Of a DNA stretch of 64,000 bases, positions 13,073-23,870 are shown in pieces (the stretch's first letter is position 1; each line of letters opens with the position of its first letter). The DNA comes from Acanthopleura granulata (taxonomy: Eukaryota; Mollusca; Polyplacophora; Chitonida; Chitonidae). A program made the translations under genes and the position numbers. Under the pieces are notes generated by a model that saw only the letters and a program-made list of their open reading frames with translations, had not been told where the DNA came from and ran no database searches. The stretch covers positions 24,949,368 to 25,013,367 of the forward strand of contig JABBOT010000005.1 in assembly GCA_016165875.1 (NCBI GenBank), given 5' to 3'.

Positions 13073-14039
13073 TTGTCATCTGCTTGCCAGAGATGGCTGA
13101 TTTTCATTCAGGGAATGAATCGTTCTTGCAATACACATGTGACGTGGTGGCTATACTGACAGGAAAACTTCAAACAGGAATTCATTTGCATGCTAATTTG
13201 AAAAATTCAACTCTTACTGTATATAATCATGTATAATCATGTTATCCTCGGGAATGGTCATTGGCTTTCCTCAGTCGGGCCAAAGCTTTGCATGATTAGT
13301 TAGAAAAGTGCGTTCAAAGTTTCCTATAACTGACTGCCACACTAACCAAATGTTACAAGGTGATAACGAAAATCGTCATGCTACGTTATTTAATACATGC
13401 CATAGAGTGTCTGCACTCGTCCTTCTGGGGAAAACATAGATGATAAGACAGATTTGTGCATATACTTCAGAGAAGTGACAACGTAAGATTTGTGTTTATT
13501 GGAGGTGTGAAGAAATCGCATTGAAATCTTGCATTCTAAATAAGTAACACCTGAGTGTAAGAGGCTGAAGCATGGCCACGTATACGGAGATGAATATGGG
13601 TGCTCTGGATTCTCGCGTCCTTTGAGAACAGGTCAATAGCCTATACCATTTTACCCACTACCCATTACGCTATGACTTGATGGGGCCTTGTTATATCTGG
13701 AGGCCATCATCCTGGTCTCTTAGGTTTGGGGATCTTTTTGCGCTGGTCTAAAGTTCATTAAAAATGACTAGTGTTTCACCAGTATAGTGTGCATGTTAGC
13801 ACATCACACAAGGGAATGTCCTTCATTTACTTACCAAAGGTTGGTGGCATTTCAGATTCCTCAATCAATGAAAAATTGACCCTCTTGGCATAATTGAAAA
13901 CTTCTTGATTTTGTCTGGCATTAAATAACAGTCAGAGAAATACTGTTATGTAGTATCTTATCTTAGTGTTCACAGAAAAAATGAACCCTGAAGAACACTA
14001 ATGAAAGAAGAAAAAGAAACTCAAATGTTGCTATGTTTA

Positions 14040-14475
14040 TAAGGAGAGTGTGCCATTCTTTGGGAGAATTCCATCCTGTATTAAAACAGACAAGCCAATG
14101 TAGTCATTTCATAATTTTGGAAAGAATTTAAAAATCTCTTTTGTGCAAGTTCCTTATTTGTGTGATAAGAGATTAAGGATTTCTAGCATGTGGCGAGAGA
14201 GTACTTATTTACTTGTGGTTATTGTTACATGTAAACTCACACTTAAACTTTGGTATGCTTTTTGGGAGGGTGTACCATTCTTTGAGAGAATTTCGTGATG
14301 TTACAGGTATTAAAATAGACAAGCCAGTGTAACCATGAATTTCGTATTTTTAGAATAAATTTAAAAAACTGTTTCTAAGAACAATTCAGTTTCCCCATTT
14401 GTGTTATAAGGGATTAAGGATTACCACCATGTGATGAGAGAGTACTTCATTATTTATTTATTTGGTTGTTGTTGA
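14040..14475 (+). repeat. two-copy tandem duplication, ~220-240 bp unit
   Basis: The blocks GTG(C/A)CATTCTTTG, 'ATTAAAA-AGACAAGCCA' and GATTAAGGATT… followed by GAGAGAGTACTT recur in the same order at about 14049/14271, 14080/14310 and 14172/14411. The copies are diverged by small indels, which suggests an old duplication. Confidence 0.7.
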
Positions 14476-15330
14476 ACTCCATTCTCCATAATTTTTTGTT
14501 GTACAGTGGCAGTGAATTTTACGAAGACGGGGTGGGGGGGAGAAGGGGAGGGAGAACACAGCAGCAACCAGGGAGAATGGAGCATATCTGCATAGGGTAT
14601 TAGCATATCTCTGTAGACATCACAGTAGACTTACACAACGGGGAATTCCCCTGCCTCCACCCCTGGTGGGTGAAAACCTGTGGAAAATGTCACCAGCAGG
14701 TTTTGACCTTTAACTTTGTTGAGCCATGATGTAGATGGAGCTGACCACTGTAGGTTGACTGACCATGGGTCACAGTTCCAGCTACAATGTAGCTGTAGCT
14801 TGTATTTAAAGATCAAGATTTCTGGACAGTACGTTGTACATGTATCTGCATGGACACTCTGCAGTTTTAGTATTTAAAGAGAGATGTTTACAGACTGTTA
14901 ATTAAATTAGTGGATGATAATACGCTGGGGTCATTACTTTGCATCTGTAATATCAAGCTTTGAATTAGGTATATGTTGGTGGTGCCTGGGTGCTATATTA
15001 AAGTGTAAGATGCATTTTTATTATTCTTTGTCTTTCAAGTAAAGTATTCCAGAAGTTTAAAATCTGAATAAATTATGTCACATGTCACATACCAAAAGCT
15101 TTTCATTGTGGAAGGTGACCAATTTGAAACCAAAAGGATAAGTAAAACCTTATATATTGTCTGTTACATGTGTATGTATATGTATAATTGATGTCTAGTG
15201 AATTGTGCGACATCAAAACTTTAGTTTTACATATACGACTTTATGTAAGCTCAGAAATATTGAACTGTTGATGATAGGTTTAACATACATTACAATTGCT
15301 ACCTTAATGGGATATCGGCAGAAGCCTGAA

Positions 15331-15505
15331 GTGGTACACGTGATGTGACATCATTTTAGTGGTACATGTCATGATGTAACATCATTTTAGTGGTACATGT
15401 CATGATGTGATGTCATTGTGGTGGTACACGTCATGATGTGATGTCATTTTAGTGGTGCTCGTCATGATGTGACGTCATTTTAGTGACGTCATTTTAGTGA
15501 CGCTG
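15331..15505 (+). repeat. 31-bp minisatellite containing CRE palindromes
   Basis: About five units of AGTGGTACATGTCATGATGT plus a ~11-bp block are spaced exactly 31 bp (ggtac at 15361, 15392 and 15423; ggtgc at 15454). The last units carry perfect TGACGTCA palindromes at 15470-15477 and 15484-15491, the CREB/ATF consensus. The array lies about 0.5 kb before a coding exon. A regulatory role is only a possibility. Confidence 0.75.
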
Positions 15506-16005
15506 AAGATTCTACTACAGGGCCAATAGAGCAACATGGCAGTGACTAGATTGTATATGTCAGAAATGAAAACGTTCTAGGCAGCATGTTTGACTTTGCG
15601 TAACAAAGGACGCATAAGTCCTAATTCACTGCAGCAACCCCTGTCAGAAGACAAAAATCCGCCGATGCCCCATTGCTGTTCACTTTGCCTGTGCCTGTAA
15701 GTGTACACAAGATTGAAATATTGGAAGTCAGGATTTATATGTAGAAAAATTTTCATATCAGCTTTGTGACAATTTGGTTAATGAAGCGTTAAAACAGAAA
15801 TGTGGAAAAGACTTAATTGTGAAAGTTAATATAAATATTAATGCATTGTCATGACAACAATTATAAACCATTGTGCCTAATGTAGCATGACCATATGAAG
15901 CATCTGGGGGAATGTATGCGGTATAGATTTACCTTGATCATGTATGGATGACGATGTTATGCATGTGTATAATCCGTGTTCGCTGTTTTCTCTGTGCGAC
16001 CACAG

Positions 16006-16333
16006 CCGGCATGTCCGAAGACAGCGACTACACGAGCGACATCAATTACCCTCTGCAACATCAACACAACACCTCAGTGCACCAGCTGCCCTTTAGCGCC
16101 GTGTACCGTGGCAGGAGGGAGGACAGCCAGGAATATGGTGGATCCTTCGATCGCTCATTTGACCGCTCATTCGATCGCTCCTTCGATCGCTCATTTGATC
16201 GAGGGTCAGAGCGGGAGACGGACTACTACCAGGATGTCAGCCCGTACTATCAGGGGAGGAGTGATACGGACTCAGAGCCACTCTACTACAACAGTCGGCC
16301 GAACAGCCGGCCTACGTCCTTCATCAATGACAG
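16006..16333 (+). CDS. unc-13: unc-13 exon, disordered Ser/Tyr-rich region with SFDR repeat
   Basis: The exon is 328 bp (2 + 108 codons + 2), entering after one base of a Ser codon. It opens SGMSEDSDYTSDINYPLQHQ followed by HNTSVHQLP, matching the vertebrate Munc13 pattern 'DSDYRSETS...NASVHQYPV'. The middle has five exact SFDR tetrapeptides (16143-16202, 12-bp unit), then an acidic and aromatic stretch (ETDYYQDVSPYYQGRSDTDS) and a Ser/Arg/Pro tail. It is predicted disordered and rich in candidate phosphosites. The acceptor is GACCACAG and the donor is CAG|GTAAGG. Its higher GC stands out clearly from the flanking introns. Confidence 0.93.
16143..16202 (+). repeat. unc-13: 12-bp coding repeat x5 (SFDR)
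   Basis: Five perfect copies at the protein level of Ser-Phe-Asp-Arg are encoded by 12-bp units that vary only at synonymous positions (tcc/tca, ttc/ttt, gat/gac, cgc/cga). An in-frame unit of this kind is prone to length polymorphism. Confidence 0.95.
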
Positions 16334-17400
16334 GTAAGGCATGGGAAAGAAAGAATGAATGAATGACTGATTGTGGTGTAACATTATGGTGCTTCGTCAA
16401 TACTGTAGCAGTGTCATCACAGTGAGAACATGTTTAGTCAAGAAAGGCGTAAGGTAATTACCATTTGAGGCCACCACACTTTTACATGTGTGCCAAGACA
16501 ATCAGAGTACAAAATCTGTACTAGTTGTCTCGTTGTTTGACAGACTTTGATTTAATATTGCCTGAGTCAAGTTCAATCAAGCAACAAAGATCAACACCTT
16601 TGTATTTTCCTCTAACAAAGTGCATATTTAGGAGGAATTAAGTGTTACATTTGGTGCAGAAACTTACAATATACATACCAGAAGCACACCATCCTACATT
16701 CCAAACAGACCTCAAAACACCTTTCTGAAACCAATAGAACTCTAAGAATCATACAGAACTGGTAACTTTGTCATTAAAGAACATTCAGTTCAAGATACAG
16801 TAGCACCGTTTGAAGTATTTGATTGACACAAGCAGCTCTGATCACTAAAGCTGGTAACAAATCGTCTGACCGAGAATCTAGTAAGACTGGCAAATGTACT
16901 GTAGGCGTTGAAATCAACATTGGTACACCAGTCGTCTGCCAAAGTGGGCATCCCAGGTCGGTGGTCACAAGATCAGTTTCCAAAATGATGTTTAACACAG
17001 AGCACCAAAGAAAGAACTTCTGTGGTGAATTGTTCACATTAAAAGTCCACATTGTTTTCTTTTAGGATTCCTTTGTCAACATTTCCCCAAACTGTATTGA
17101 TTCCTGAAATATGTGGCTGTAATCATTTCTGAGTTCTGGATTTGACTCAGCATATCATTTACATACTTATCATTTCCTGTAAAACCTTTCAAGGTTTTAG
17201 GGATGGACAAGAATGTTTGAATGGATCGTGACCCATTATATCAAATTTATGAAACCATAACTTTCCTACACATAGATGTCATTTTAGATTCTCCGTTGGG
17301 ATATAATGAAACCATTCATTTCTTAAATTTGATATAAATTTGATTTGTTAGTCATTAGACATTTCCTGTGATATGGTTCGATGGAAGACTTTGTTTGAGA

Positions 17401-17512
17401 TCATGTCTACCTGACTACGTAGTGCAAATTATATAGTTGTGGAAAAATCATGTCTGCCTGACTACGTAGTGCAAATTATATAGTTGTGGAAAAATCATGT
17501 CTACCTGACTAT
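17401..17512 (+). repeat. 47-bp tandem repeat, ~2.4 copies
   Basis: The unit starts TCATGTCTACCTGACTACGT and ends TTGTGGAAAAA. It starts at 17401, 17448 and 17495, with the third copy cut short by a run of C. Confidence 0.9.
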
Positions 17513-18490
17513 GTAATCCCCCCCCCCCAAAAATAGCATGAAATCAACTTTGACGGAGACTATGCATTGCTGTCTTAAAATGCAATGTCTGAGCATTCAA
17601 ACTGTGTGTGTCTTGATGTACATCAGTTATAGCACAGAAAATATGTACATGTATGTACGTTGTGTAAAAATGTTGCAGACTGTCTTCTTTTGAAATGTTG
17701 CAATGTTCAAGCAAATGAATTTACAAAGTAAAAAGATGTTGGGAGTATCACAGTAGATGGCAGTGGTCATTTTTTCTTTAACATATGGAATTTTTATATC
17801 AAGCAAATTCGCTTCATTTGAAGTAATGCAATATGTGAAAATTTGTCACAGCAGAACTACTGAGATACAAAAATCATTCCAGCAAATATTTCAGTTACTG
17901 AAATTTTGTCAGTTTAGTGAAGGGTAAGAATTCGGTGACAGGTAATGTACAAAGTTCATTCATTTATATGATCGATGTTTACTGCACTTTGCTGAAATAC
18001 TTATGTTCAACTGCTTTCATTTTCGACTTACATGCAATTTCACAGGTTAAGTTGACACTGTGTTCATATCTGAACTTGCCATCAAATTTCCTGCCCTGTT
18101 TCGCTGGGCACCCTGCGTGTGAATGAGTTATCCCAGTGCATAAATCCAGACTTACGCTATTGCTTTTGTGACAGTCCGATGTGCAATGTACCACAGGTTA
18201 TCTTGCCTCTGCTTCAGTCACATAGGCAGGCTAATAAACATGTATAAATGTTGATCAGGCAACCTTTCCTCATGTAAATCCTGATGGCCATTATTTGATG
18301 GGGTCTGATACATGGAGGTGAGATTTTTTTTTTTTTTTATAGTGCTCTTTGCACGTAACAGGATATTCAGCAATCTTTCACTTTTAATAAGATAGAATTG
18401 AGTCTGTGAACTGATTGGATAATTGCAGTTAGTCGGTGAGAAGAACAGTGCTTTAGTGGACTGAGTTGGTGATGGGTCTCCAGATGTTCA

Positions 18491-18715
18491 GTATTTATTT
18501 ATGTGTTTGATTGGTGTCTCACACTGTATGCATGAATATTTCACCTATGTGACGGTGCGCAACATTATGGTGGGAGGAACCAGGAGGAACTTTGGGAGAA
18601 ACACACGACCATCTACCGGTTGCTGGCAGATCTTCCTACGAATACAGCCGAAGAGGAAGCCAGCATGAGGTGGACTTGAACTCACAGCGATGGCCTAATT
18701 GAGAGGCATGAAATC
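18491..18715 (-). mobile_element. tRNA-derived SINE, body and tail
   Basis: On the plus strand the order is TATTTATTTATGTG (inverted tail), TGTCTCACACTGTATGCATG, AATATTTCACCTATGTGACG, then GTGGGAGGAACC, ACGACCATC, GCTGGCAGATC and finally GACTTGAACTCACAGCG. This is the mirror image of the plus-strand copies at 20048 and 22470. Confidence 0.75.
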
Positions 18716-20047
18716 ACTAACTTCCTCAGGCAACAAATATACAAAATAGGCACATAGTATGGCTGCACATTGTCCGACATATTCCACAATTGCATCCTGA
18801 ACAGTGAAACCTTTTTTCATATTTGTAGGGTTGTTTAGCTTTGGTTAGGTTTTTTGGGGTTAGCCTCATGTCCTAATGCCTGAAAAAGCATAAATCATTG
18901 AGTGGAAATAATGGAAAAGAAAAGACAGCACTGAAGCAAGTGTATATATGTATCGATAAAGAATCCTATTCATATTTAAAAAAATGTCACTTTTTAATTT
19001 TGTGATGTATGATAACTGATATATCGCAGTTCAAAGTAAGGAAAAACGCCCACATGGTGAAAATCAATCGGGCCGCCACACTGTCAATTTTAACCAATCA
19101 AGGGTGAGATATTTCTACTACCAGACATCTTTTTCGGCTGTGACATCTCCAGTACCTAGTTCACCACATTGCCATATATAAATAGTGTTAAATCAGCTAT
19201 TTTCCTTGTGATTACGACAGAATTCTGATGTACTTTAAAGTCATTTAAATATGTCTGAGGTTATTCCCCAAGGTCTCAACCAGGAGGACACAATGGGTGG
19301 CCTTCTATTGTAATAATAAAGGGAACTGTACATCGCACACAAATGAGTGTCAAATGAATGAAGGGCATAAGGTATGGATGACACAACACTGTGTTTCCAG
19401 TTCCTGTAATATTGCGTGTCTTATGGCCTCGTAAGAATTCCAGATTAAAAGATGATTAATGCCTATGCCCGTTTAGATATGTGTGGACTTCTCTTCTGAA
19501 ATAACTTTGGTTATATTTTTTGTTGTCTTTTCTTTTAATGTGATGCAAAAAATTACATTTTTTCTAATTTAGCTGTTGTCGTTGACTTATTGCGTGTATG
19601 AATCGAAATGTAATCTTACACTCTGTGGTAACATCTGTGTGTATGCGTTGTTTGCCTCATGATGTTCACAGACAGTTAACCTTATATGACTTCTACATGT
19701 AGTTTATATGTGGAAGTGTTTGTGAAAGATTGAGGAGAATTGTCTTACACAAGTTGTCTCCCCTTACGTCCATTTTGTGCTTACACAGCACTGGCTTCAA
19801 CAAGATCGATATGTGAGCGGTGTAGAAACATTTATGTCTTGATTTAGTTTAAAATTTTGATCTGTAGAAATTCATGCAGAATACTGTTCATTCCTGTCCC
19901 AGTATCGAAGTAGACATATTTGGAGGTAGGATTCCTAATGGTATGGTAACATTTCTCTGATTTGGTTTGATTATATACTGGATTTTTCTGGGGGGCTCTG
20001 GAGATACTGGTAATTAGTGTTAAACTGGTGAGTATTCTTGGTGTACC

Positions 20048-20252
20048 AGCCACTCAACAATGCAGTTACTGTGAGTTCAAGTCTAGCTCATGCTGGCTTC
20101 CTTGCTGGATATGGGAAGGTCTGCCAGTAACCTGCAGATGGTGATGGGTTTGCCCCATTTGCTCTGTCTGGTTATCTCCCAATGATGGCTGCCATCTTGT
20201 AAGTGAAATATTGTTGAGTATGGTGTGAAACGCCAATTAAAAAAATAAGTAA
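20048..20252 (+). mobile_element. tRNA-derived SINE, body and tail
   Basis: The copy carries GTGAGTTCAAGTCTAGCTCA, TGCTGGCTTCCTTGCTGG, GGGAAGGTCTGCCAGTAACC, ATGATGGCTGCCATCTTGTA and AGTGAAATATTGTTGAGTAT, with the tail AATTAAAAAAATAAGTAAA. The tRNA-like first 60 bp are missing. Confidence 0.75.
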
Positions 20253-20465
20253 ATTCATGGTGTACTGGTCGAACCATTCGTTGTGTATCAGTGGTCATTA
20301 AATGGTGTACCTGTGAGCAGTTTTGATGTAGGTCCTTCTTACACAGATGAGCTATCTTGGTGTGATTTCATCCTTTAATGAGTGGTTAAGCTAAATCACA
20401 CTGAAAACTAATAAAAACTGACCATTTATCTGGTCGTATTATCTGCAGCGAAATGTAGTTCTTCA

Positions 20466-20625
20466 GTCTGCAAGCAACGCGCGGATGGTCGTGGGTTTCT
20501 TCACTGTTGTATAAGTGAAATATTCTTAAAACGTCAATCAAATAAAGAAATCATAATGCTGGCTGCTGTAGTATAAGTGAAATGTGCTTGAGTACAGCAT
20601 TACACACCAATGAAATAAATAAATG
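20466..20625 (+). mobile_element. two truncated SINE 3' ends in tandem
   Basis: Two successive 3' ends, 20466-20550 and 20551-20625, each carry a 'TATAAGTGAAAT' block and a 'CAATCAAATAAA' or 'CAATGAAATAAATAAATG' tail. The second starts directly at the end of the first. Confidence 0.65.
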
Positions 20626-21056
20626 TAACAGTATTCTATCAAGTCTTTAAGTAAATATTGGTTGCAATGTGTAAATCTGATTTAAATGCTTCAAAATTAG
20701 AATCTTGAAACTGACAGTGAGATGTGTACAAGTCTGCAGGGGTTCTGTCTCACCCACACTGACTTGGACTATGGGTTAAATATATTTCAGTTTAATTAAT
20801 TATTAACAAGAGTTATTGATAACGAATTTCCGTACACATTTGAATGTGTTTGGAATCTTAATAGGTTAATATGATGGAGGTCCCAGTATGTGTCAAAGTT
20901 ATGTGTGTGTGTCTGATATGTTATGTTATTGTCCAGACGGTCACTTACAACCTGATGCTTTGCTCCTAGTGAACCGTTGACATTTACCATGGGACAAAAT
21001 GGTGCATAGCAGTTATTGAAGACTGCTCACATAAATCCACCCCTGTATTCTTGTAG

Positions 21057-21234
21057 CCCCCATAACAGTCGGATTTCCTCATCAAACGTGAGTCGGCAGA
21101 GCACACAGGAGTACAGCTATAGTGACCCCAGCGTGATGGAGCCATATGACATCCACACCAATCCAGACCTGCCCAGCCCTGCTCGCGCCCGCTGGATAGA
21201 AGCCTTCAACAAAGTCTGTGCCCAGCTCAGTGAG
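21057..21234 (+). CDS. unc-13: unc-13 exon with calmodulin-binding helix
   Basis: The exon is 178 bp: one base completes a Ser codon and 59 codons follow, ending in phase 0. After a Ser/Asn/Tyr-rich stretch it ends with SPARARWIEAFNKVCAQLSE. This aligns with the Munc13-1 calmodulin-binding site ('RAKANWLRAFNKVRMQLQE'), with the anchor Trp at 21193-21195 and the Phe four residues on. In Munc13-1 calmodulin binding here links residual Ca2+ to short-term plasticity. The acceptor is TTCTTGTAG and the donor is GAG|GTAAGC. It is the last long-isoform exon before a 32-kb intron with candidate alternative starts. Confidence 0.94.
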
Positions 21235-21580
21235 GTAAGCACATGACACAACTTCTTATTTCTCATTTTCAGGTGAAAAAAGAAAGGAAAGACTTATATA
21301 AACCCTAAGACCTCAACAAATTTGACCACATATGTAGCATGTGTCTTTATAGCATATGAGAGAATCTGGACAAGTTGCTTTATCATTTCTTTGAAGTTTG
21401 TGTGCCCCGCTCTGCTGAAACAATTGTCTTTATGTTCAAAATCTTAGGAAATATGATTTCAAAGTGTATCTGAAGTGTAATTGACTGGTCGAATTTACTG
21501 AAGATTTAGGGTATTTTGTAGCACACAACAAAAGTACCTTAAGTGTCATGAAACTAAATAAGAAACTCTCCAAATAATAA

Positions 21581-21741
21581 TATTTATTTATTTGATTGGG
21601 GCTTTACGCTGTACTCAAAAATATTTCACTTATGTGACGGCGGCAATCATTATGGTGAGAGAAAACACACGACCACCCGCAGCTGGCTGGCAGGCCTTCT
21701 GGAAGAGGGAGCCAATATGAGCTGGACTTGAACTCACAGCA
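21581..21741 (-). mobile_element. tRNA-derived SINE, body and tail
   Basis: The plus-strand order is TATTTATTTATTTGATTGGG, GCTGTACTCAAAAATATTTC, ACTTATGTGACGG, CATTATGGTGAGAG, ACGACCACCCGCAGC, GCTGGCAGGCC and GACTTGAACTCACAGC. It is an inverted copy of the family. Confidence 0.75.
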
Positions 21742-22056
21742 TTTCTCTGTGGAAGTTTGTTTTCTTGTGGAGTTAAGAATTTATATTCTCTGCAGAGAAC
21801 ATGACCAGTGTATAATGTTTGAGAAAAACCAGAGATAACAGTGGCAAAACAAGCTGCTTTTTGACCTGTCTAAACTCTTCAGGCATAGTCAGAGTTGTTT
21901 GGTGAAGATTGCTGACAAAAAATCTGTACTTATTCTCAAAGTAAACCAAGCCGACAAATCAGCTTAACATTGTCATAAACATTCCAGGTTTCTCTTGGAA
22001 ATATTTCTTTGGATGGATAAGAGCATGTCTTCAGAGCATCCAGTCATTGATCTTTG

Positions 22057-22084
22057 CCCCCCCCCCCAAAAAAAAAAAACAGAA

Positions 22085-22121
<37 letters not shown>
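22057..22121 (+). repeat. compound simple repeat (C)n(A)n...(GA)n
   Basis: A run of 11 C is followed by about 12 A, then a short spacer and about 17 GA dinucleotides (22087-22120). The purine/pyrimidine asymmetry could allow non-B DNA. Confidence 0.95.
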
Positions 22122-22122
<1 letters not shown>

Positions 22123-22469
22123 CATGCAAGCTTATTTAGAAGTCTGAGTCTGTAAACTTAATGTCTGCTTTGCACATCAAAAAGAGAAACATTCCAGAAG
22201 CTCAGTAATGTATGGATGAAGAAGAAAAGGCAGTTGAGAAATTATGATGTCTCCTTTTGCAAGCTTCATTACCAAATGTCTGCATTATTGAAGTCAGTGC
22301 CACATCGTCCACATCGTCCACATTTGTTGTGACCTAACTTTTCATTCTTTGCAGAGGTTGAAGTGTGTGGGATTTTATTTCCTAGTGGCATACCAAATAA
22401 CACATCATATAATTGAAAAACATCAACACAAATGTACATTTATCATTGTATACACGGCATTATTTCCCC

Positions 22470-22682
22470 GTGCCTCTCACCAGTGCAGTCGCTGTGAGTC
22501 CAGCTCCTGCTGGCTTCCTCTCTGTCTGTACATGGGAAGGTCCGTTCACAATTTGTGGGTAGTCATAGGTTTCCTCTGGGCTCTGCCCGGTTTCCTCTCA
22601 CAATAATGCATGCAGTGATGACATAAGTAAAATATTCCTGAGTACGGCGGAAAACACCAATCAAATAAATAAATAAATAAAT
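22470..22682 (+). mobile_element. tRNA-derived SINE, nearly complete body and tail
   Basis: The modules in order are CACCAGTGCAGTCGCTGTGA, GTCCAGCTCCTGCTGG, GTACATGGGAAGGTC, GTGGGTAGTCATAGGTTTCC, CTCTGCCCGGTTTCCTC and GAGTACGGCGGAAAACACCA, with the tail ATCAAATAAATAAATAAATA. It lacks only the tRNA-like head. Confidence 0.8.
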
Positions 22683-23477
22683 ACTTACACACGCTAAATG
22701 ACTACAGTTACATAAATACGATGAATTGTATCTACATGTTTGTACATGACATTACATTAAAATGTATTTGCACGCCGAACACAAAGTAGGCAATTTGTCT
22801 CATTTATTTTTCTTATCAGTATGAAACATTATAAGTGCATGTTATTTTGTACATTACAAATAAATCACTTCCCTTTTTTTGTATGTGTTCATGTGTGACC
22901 CTGGATATCAGCTTCAAAACTCATGTCTCCTGGTGCTCATTTTCTTTTCTCCTCATCCTGAATGTTTAAGAGAGTAGACATTTATACGCAAATTAAACAC
23001 CAAATGGGGTCTTAACTGCTGAACTGTTGTGCAATGGTTATGTGTGCACAGACCGGCATGAGGCGCAATCTTCTGAAAGCATACGGTGAAGGGCAAAGAC
23101 CACTGTCCACGCAACCATGATTAATGTCACCACATTAGCTTTTTCATCTCTATTATTTGACGTTTTTTTGCATAATGTTTCAGGAAAGCTCATAATGTTC
23201 AGCAGTTGTATTGTTCTTTTTGCTGATGTTGATCCCTTACTAACTTCTCCTTGCACACACACTGCCCACGCCCTCATTAAGATTACATTGGAAAGTATGC
23301 TTGTTAACACAAATCACATATGCTGGCTCGATTTCTTGTACTCAAGTTATTAAAAAATGGGCATAGAATATGGGTGTCTACCATTCCATCAGTGCTTCAG
23401 ACGTTAAAATCTCTCTGCTGTTATGTAGTGATGGTCTCGTGCAGCAATGTCTGCATGTAATGTGAAGTGGTCTGGAC

Positions 23478-23870
23478 ATAGGGATTCCACAGCCATAACT
23501 GAGAAATAGCAGGCATGTTTCCATGGGTCTTGTGTTGAGAAAACAATGCTGTGATGCACAGCCATAACTGAGCAACAGCAGGCATGTTTCCATGGGTCTT
23601 GTGTTGAGAAAACAATGCTGTGATGCACAGCCATAACTGAGCAACAGCAGGCATGTTTCCATGGGTCTTGTGTTGAGAAAACAATGCTATGATGCACAGC
23701 CATAACTGAGCAACAGCAGGCATGCATTCATGGGTCTTGTGTTGAGAAAACAGTGCTGTGATGCACAGCCATAACTGAGAAATAGCGGGCATGCATCCTT
23801 GGGTCTTGTGTTGAGAAAACAGTGAAGTGATGTACAGACATACATGTAGCTGAGAAACGGCAGGCATCCA
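23478..23870 (+). repeat. 69-bp minisatellite, ~5.5 copies
   Basis: The unit has the order GCCATAACTGAG, AGCAGGCATG, CCATGGGTCTTGTGTTGAGA and AAACAATGCTGTGATG. Starts at 23495 and 23564 show the 69-bp period. Because 69 is a multiple of three and the unit lacks stops on the minus strand, long minus frames are open here. I regard them as by-products of the repeat. Confidence 0.92.

Larger units (their letters stand above)
11788..16005. other. 4.2-kb intron with tandem repeats
   Basis: It contains a degenerate ~132-165-bp tandem family (11930-12740), a SINE tail (12990-13072), a two-copy ~220-240-bp duplication (14040-14475) and a 31-bp CRE-bearing minisatellite (15331-15505). No coding sequence was recognised before the acceptor at 16005. 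Confidence 0.8.
16334..21056. other. 4.7-kb intron with SINEs
   Basis: It contains a 47-bp tandem repeat (17401-17512) next to a poly-C run (17518-17528), a minus-strand SINE (18491-18715), a plus-strand SINE (20048-20252) and two SINE tails in tandem (20466-20625). The rest is AT-rich with no recognised gene. Confidence 0.8.

Noticed and set aside
15976..16362. 128-codon frame overlapping the SFDR exon
   Set aside because: It is another frame of the real exon at 16006-16333, which has family similarity and correct phases.
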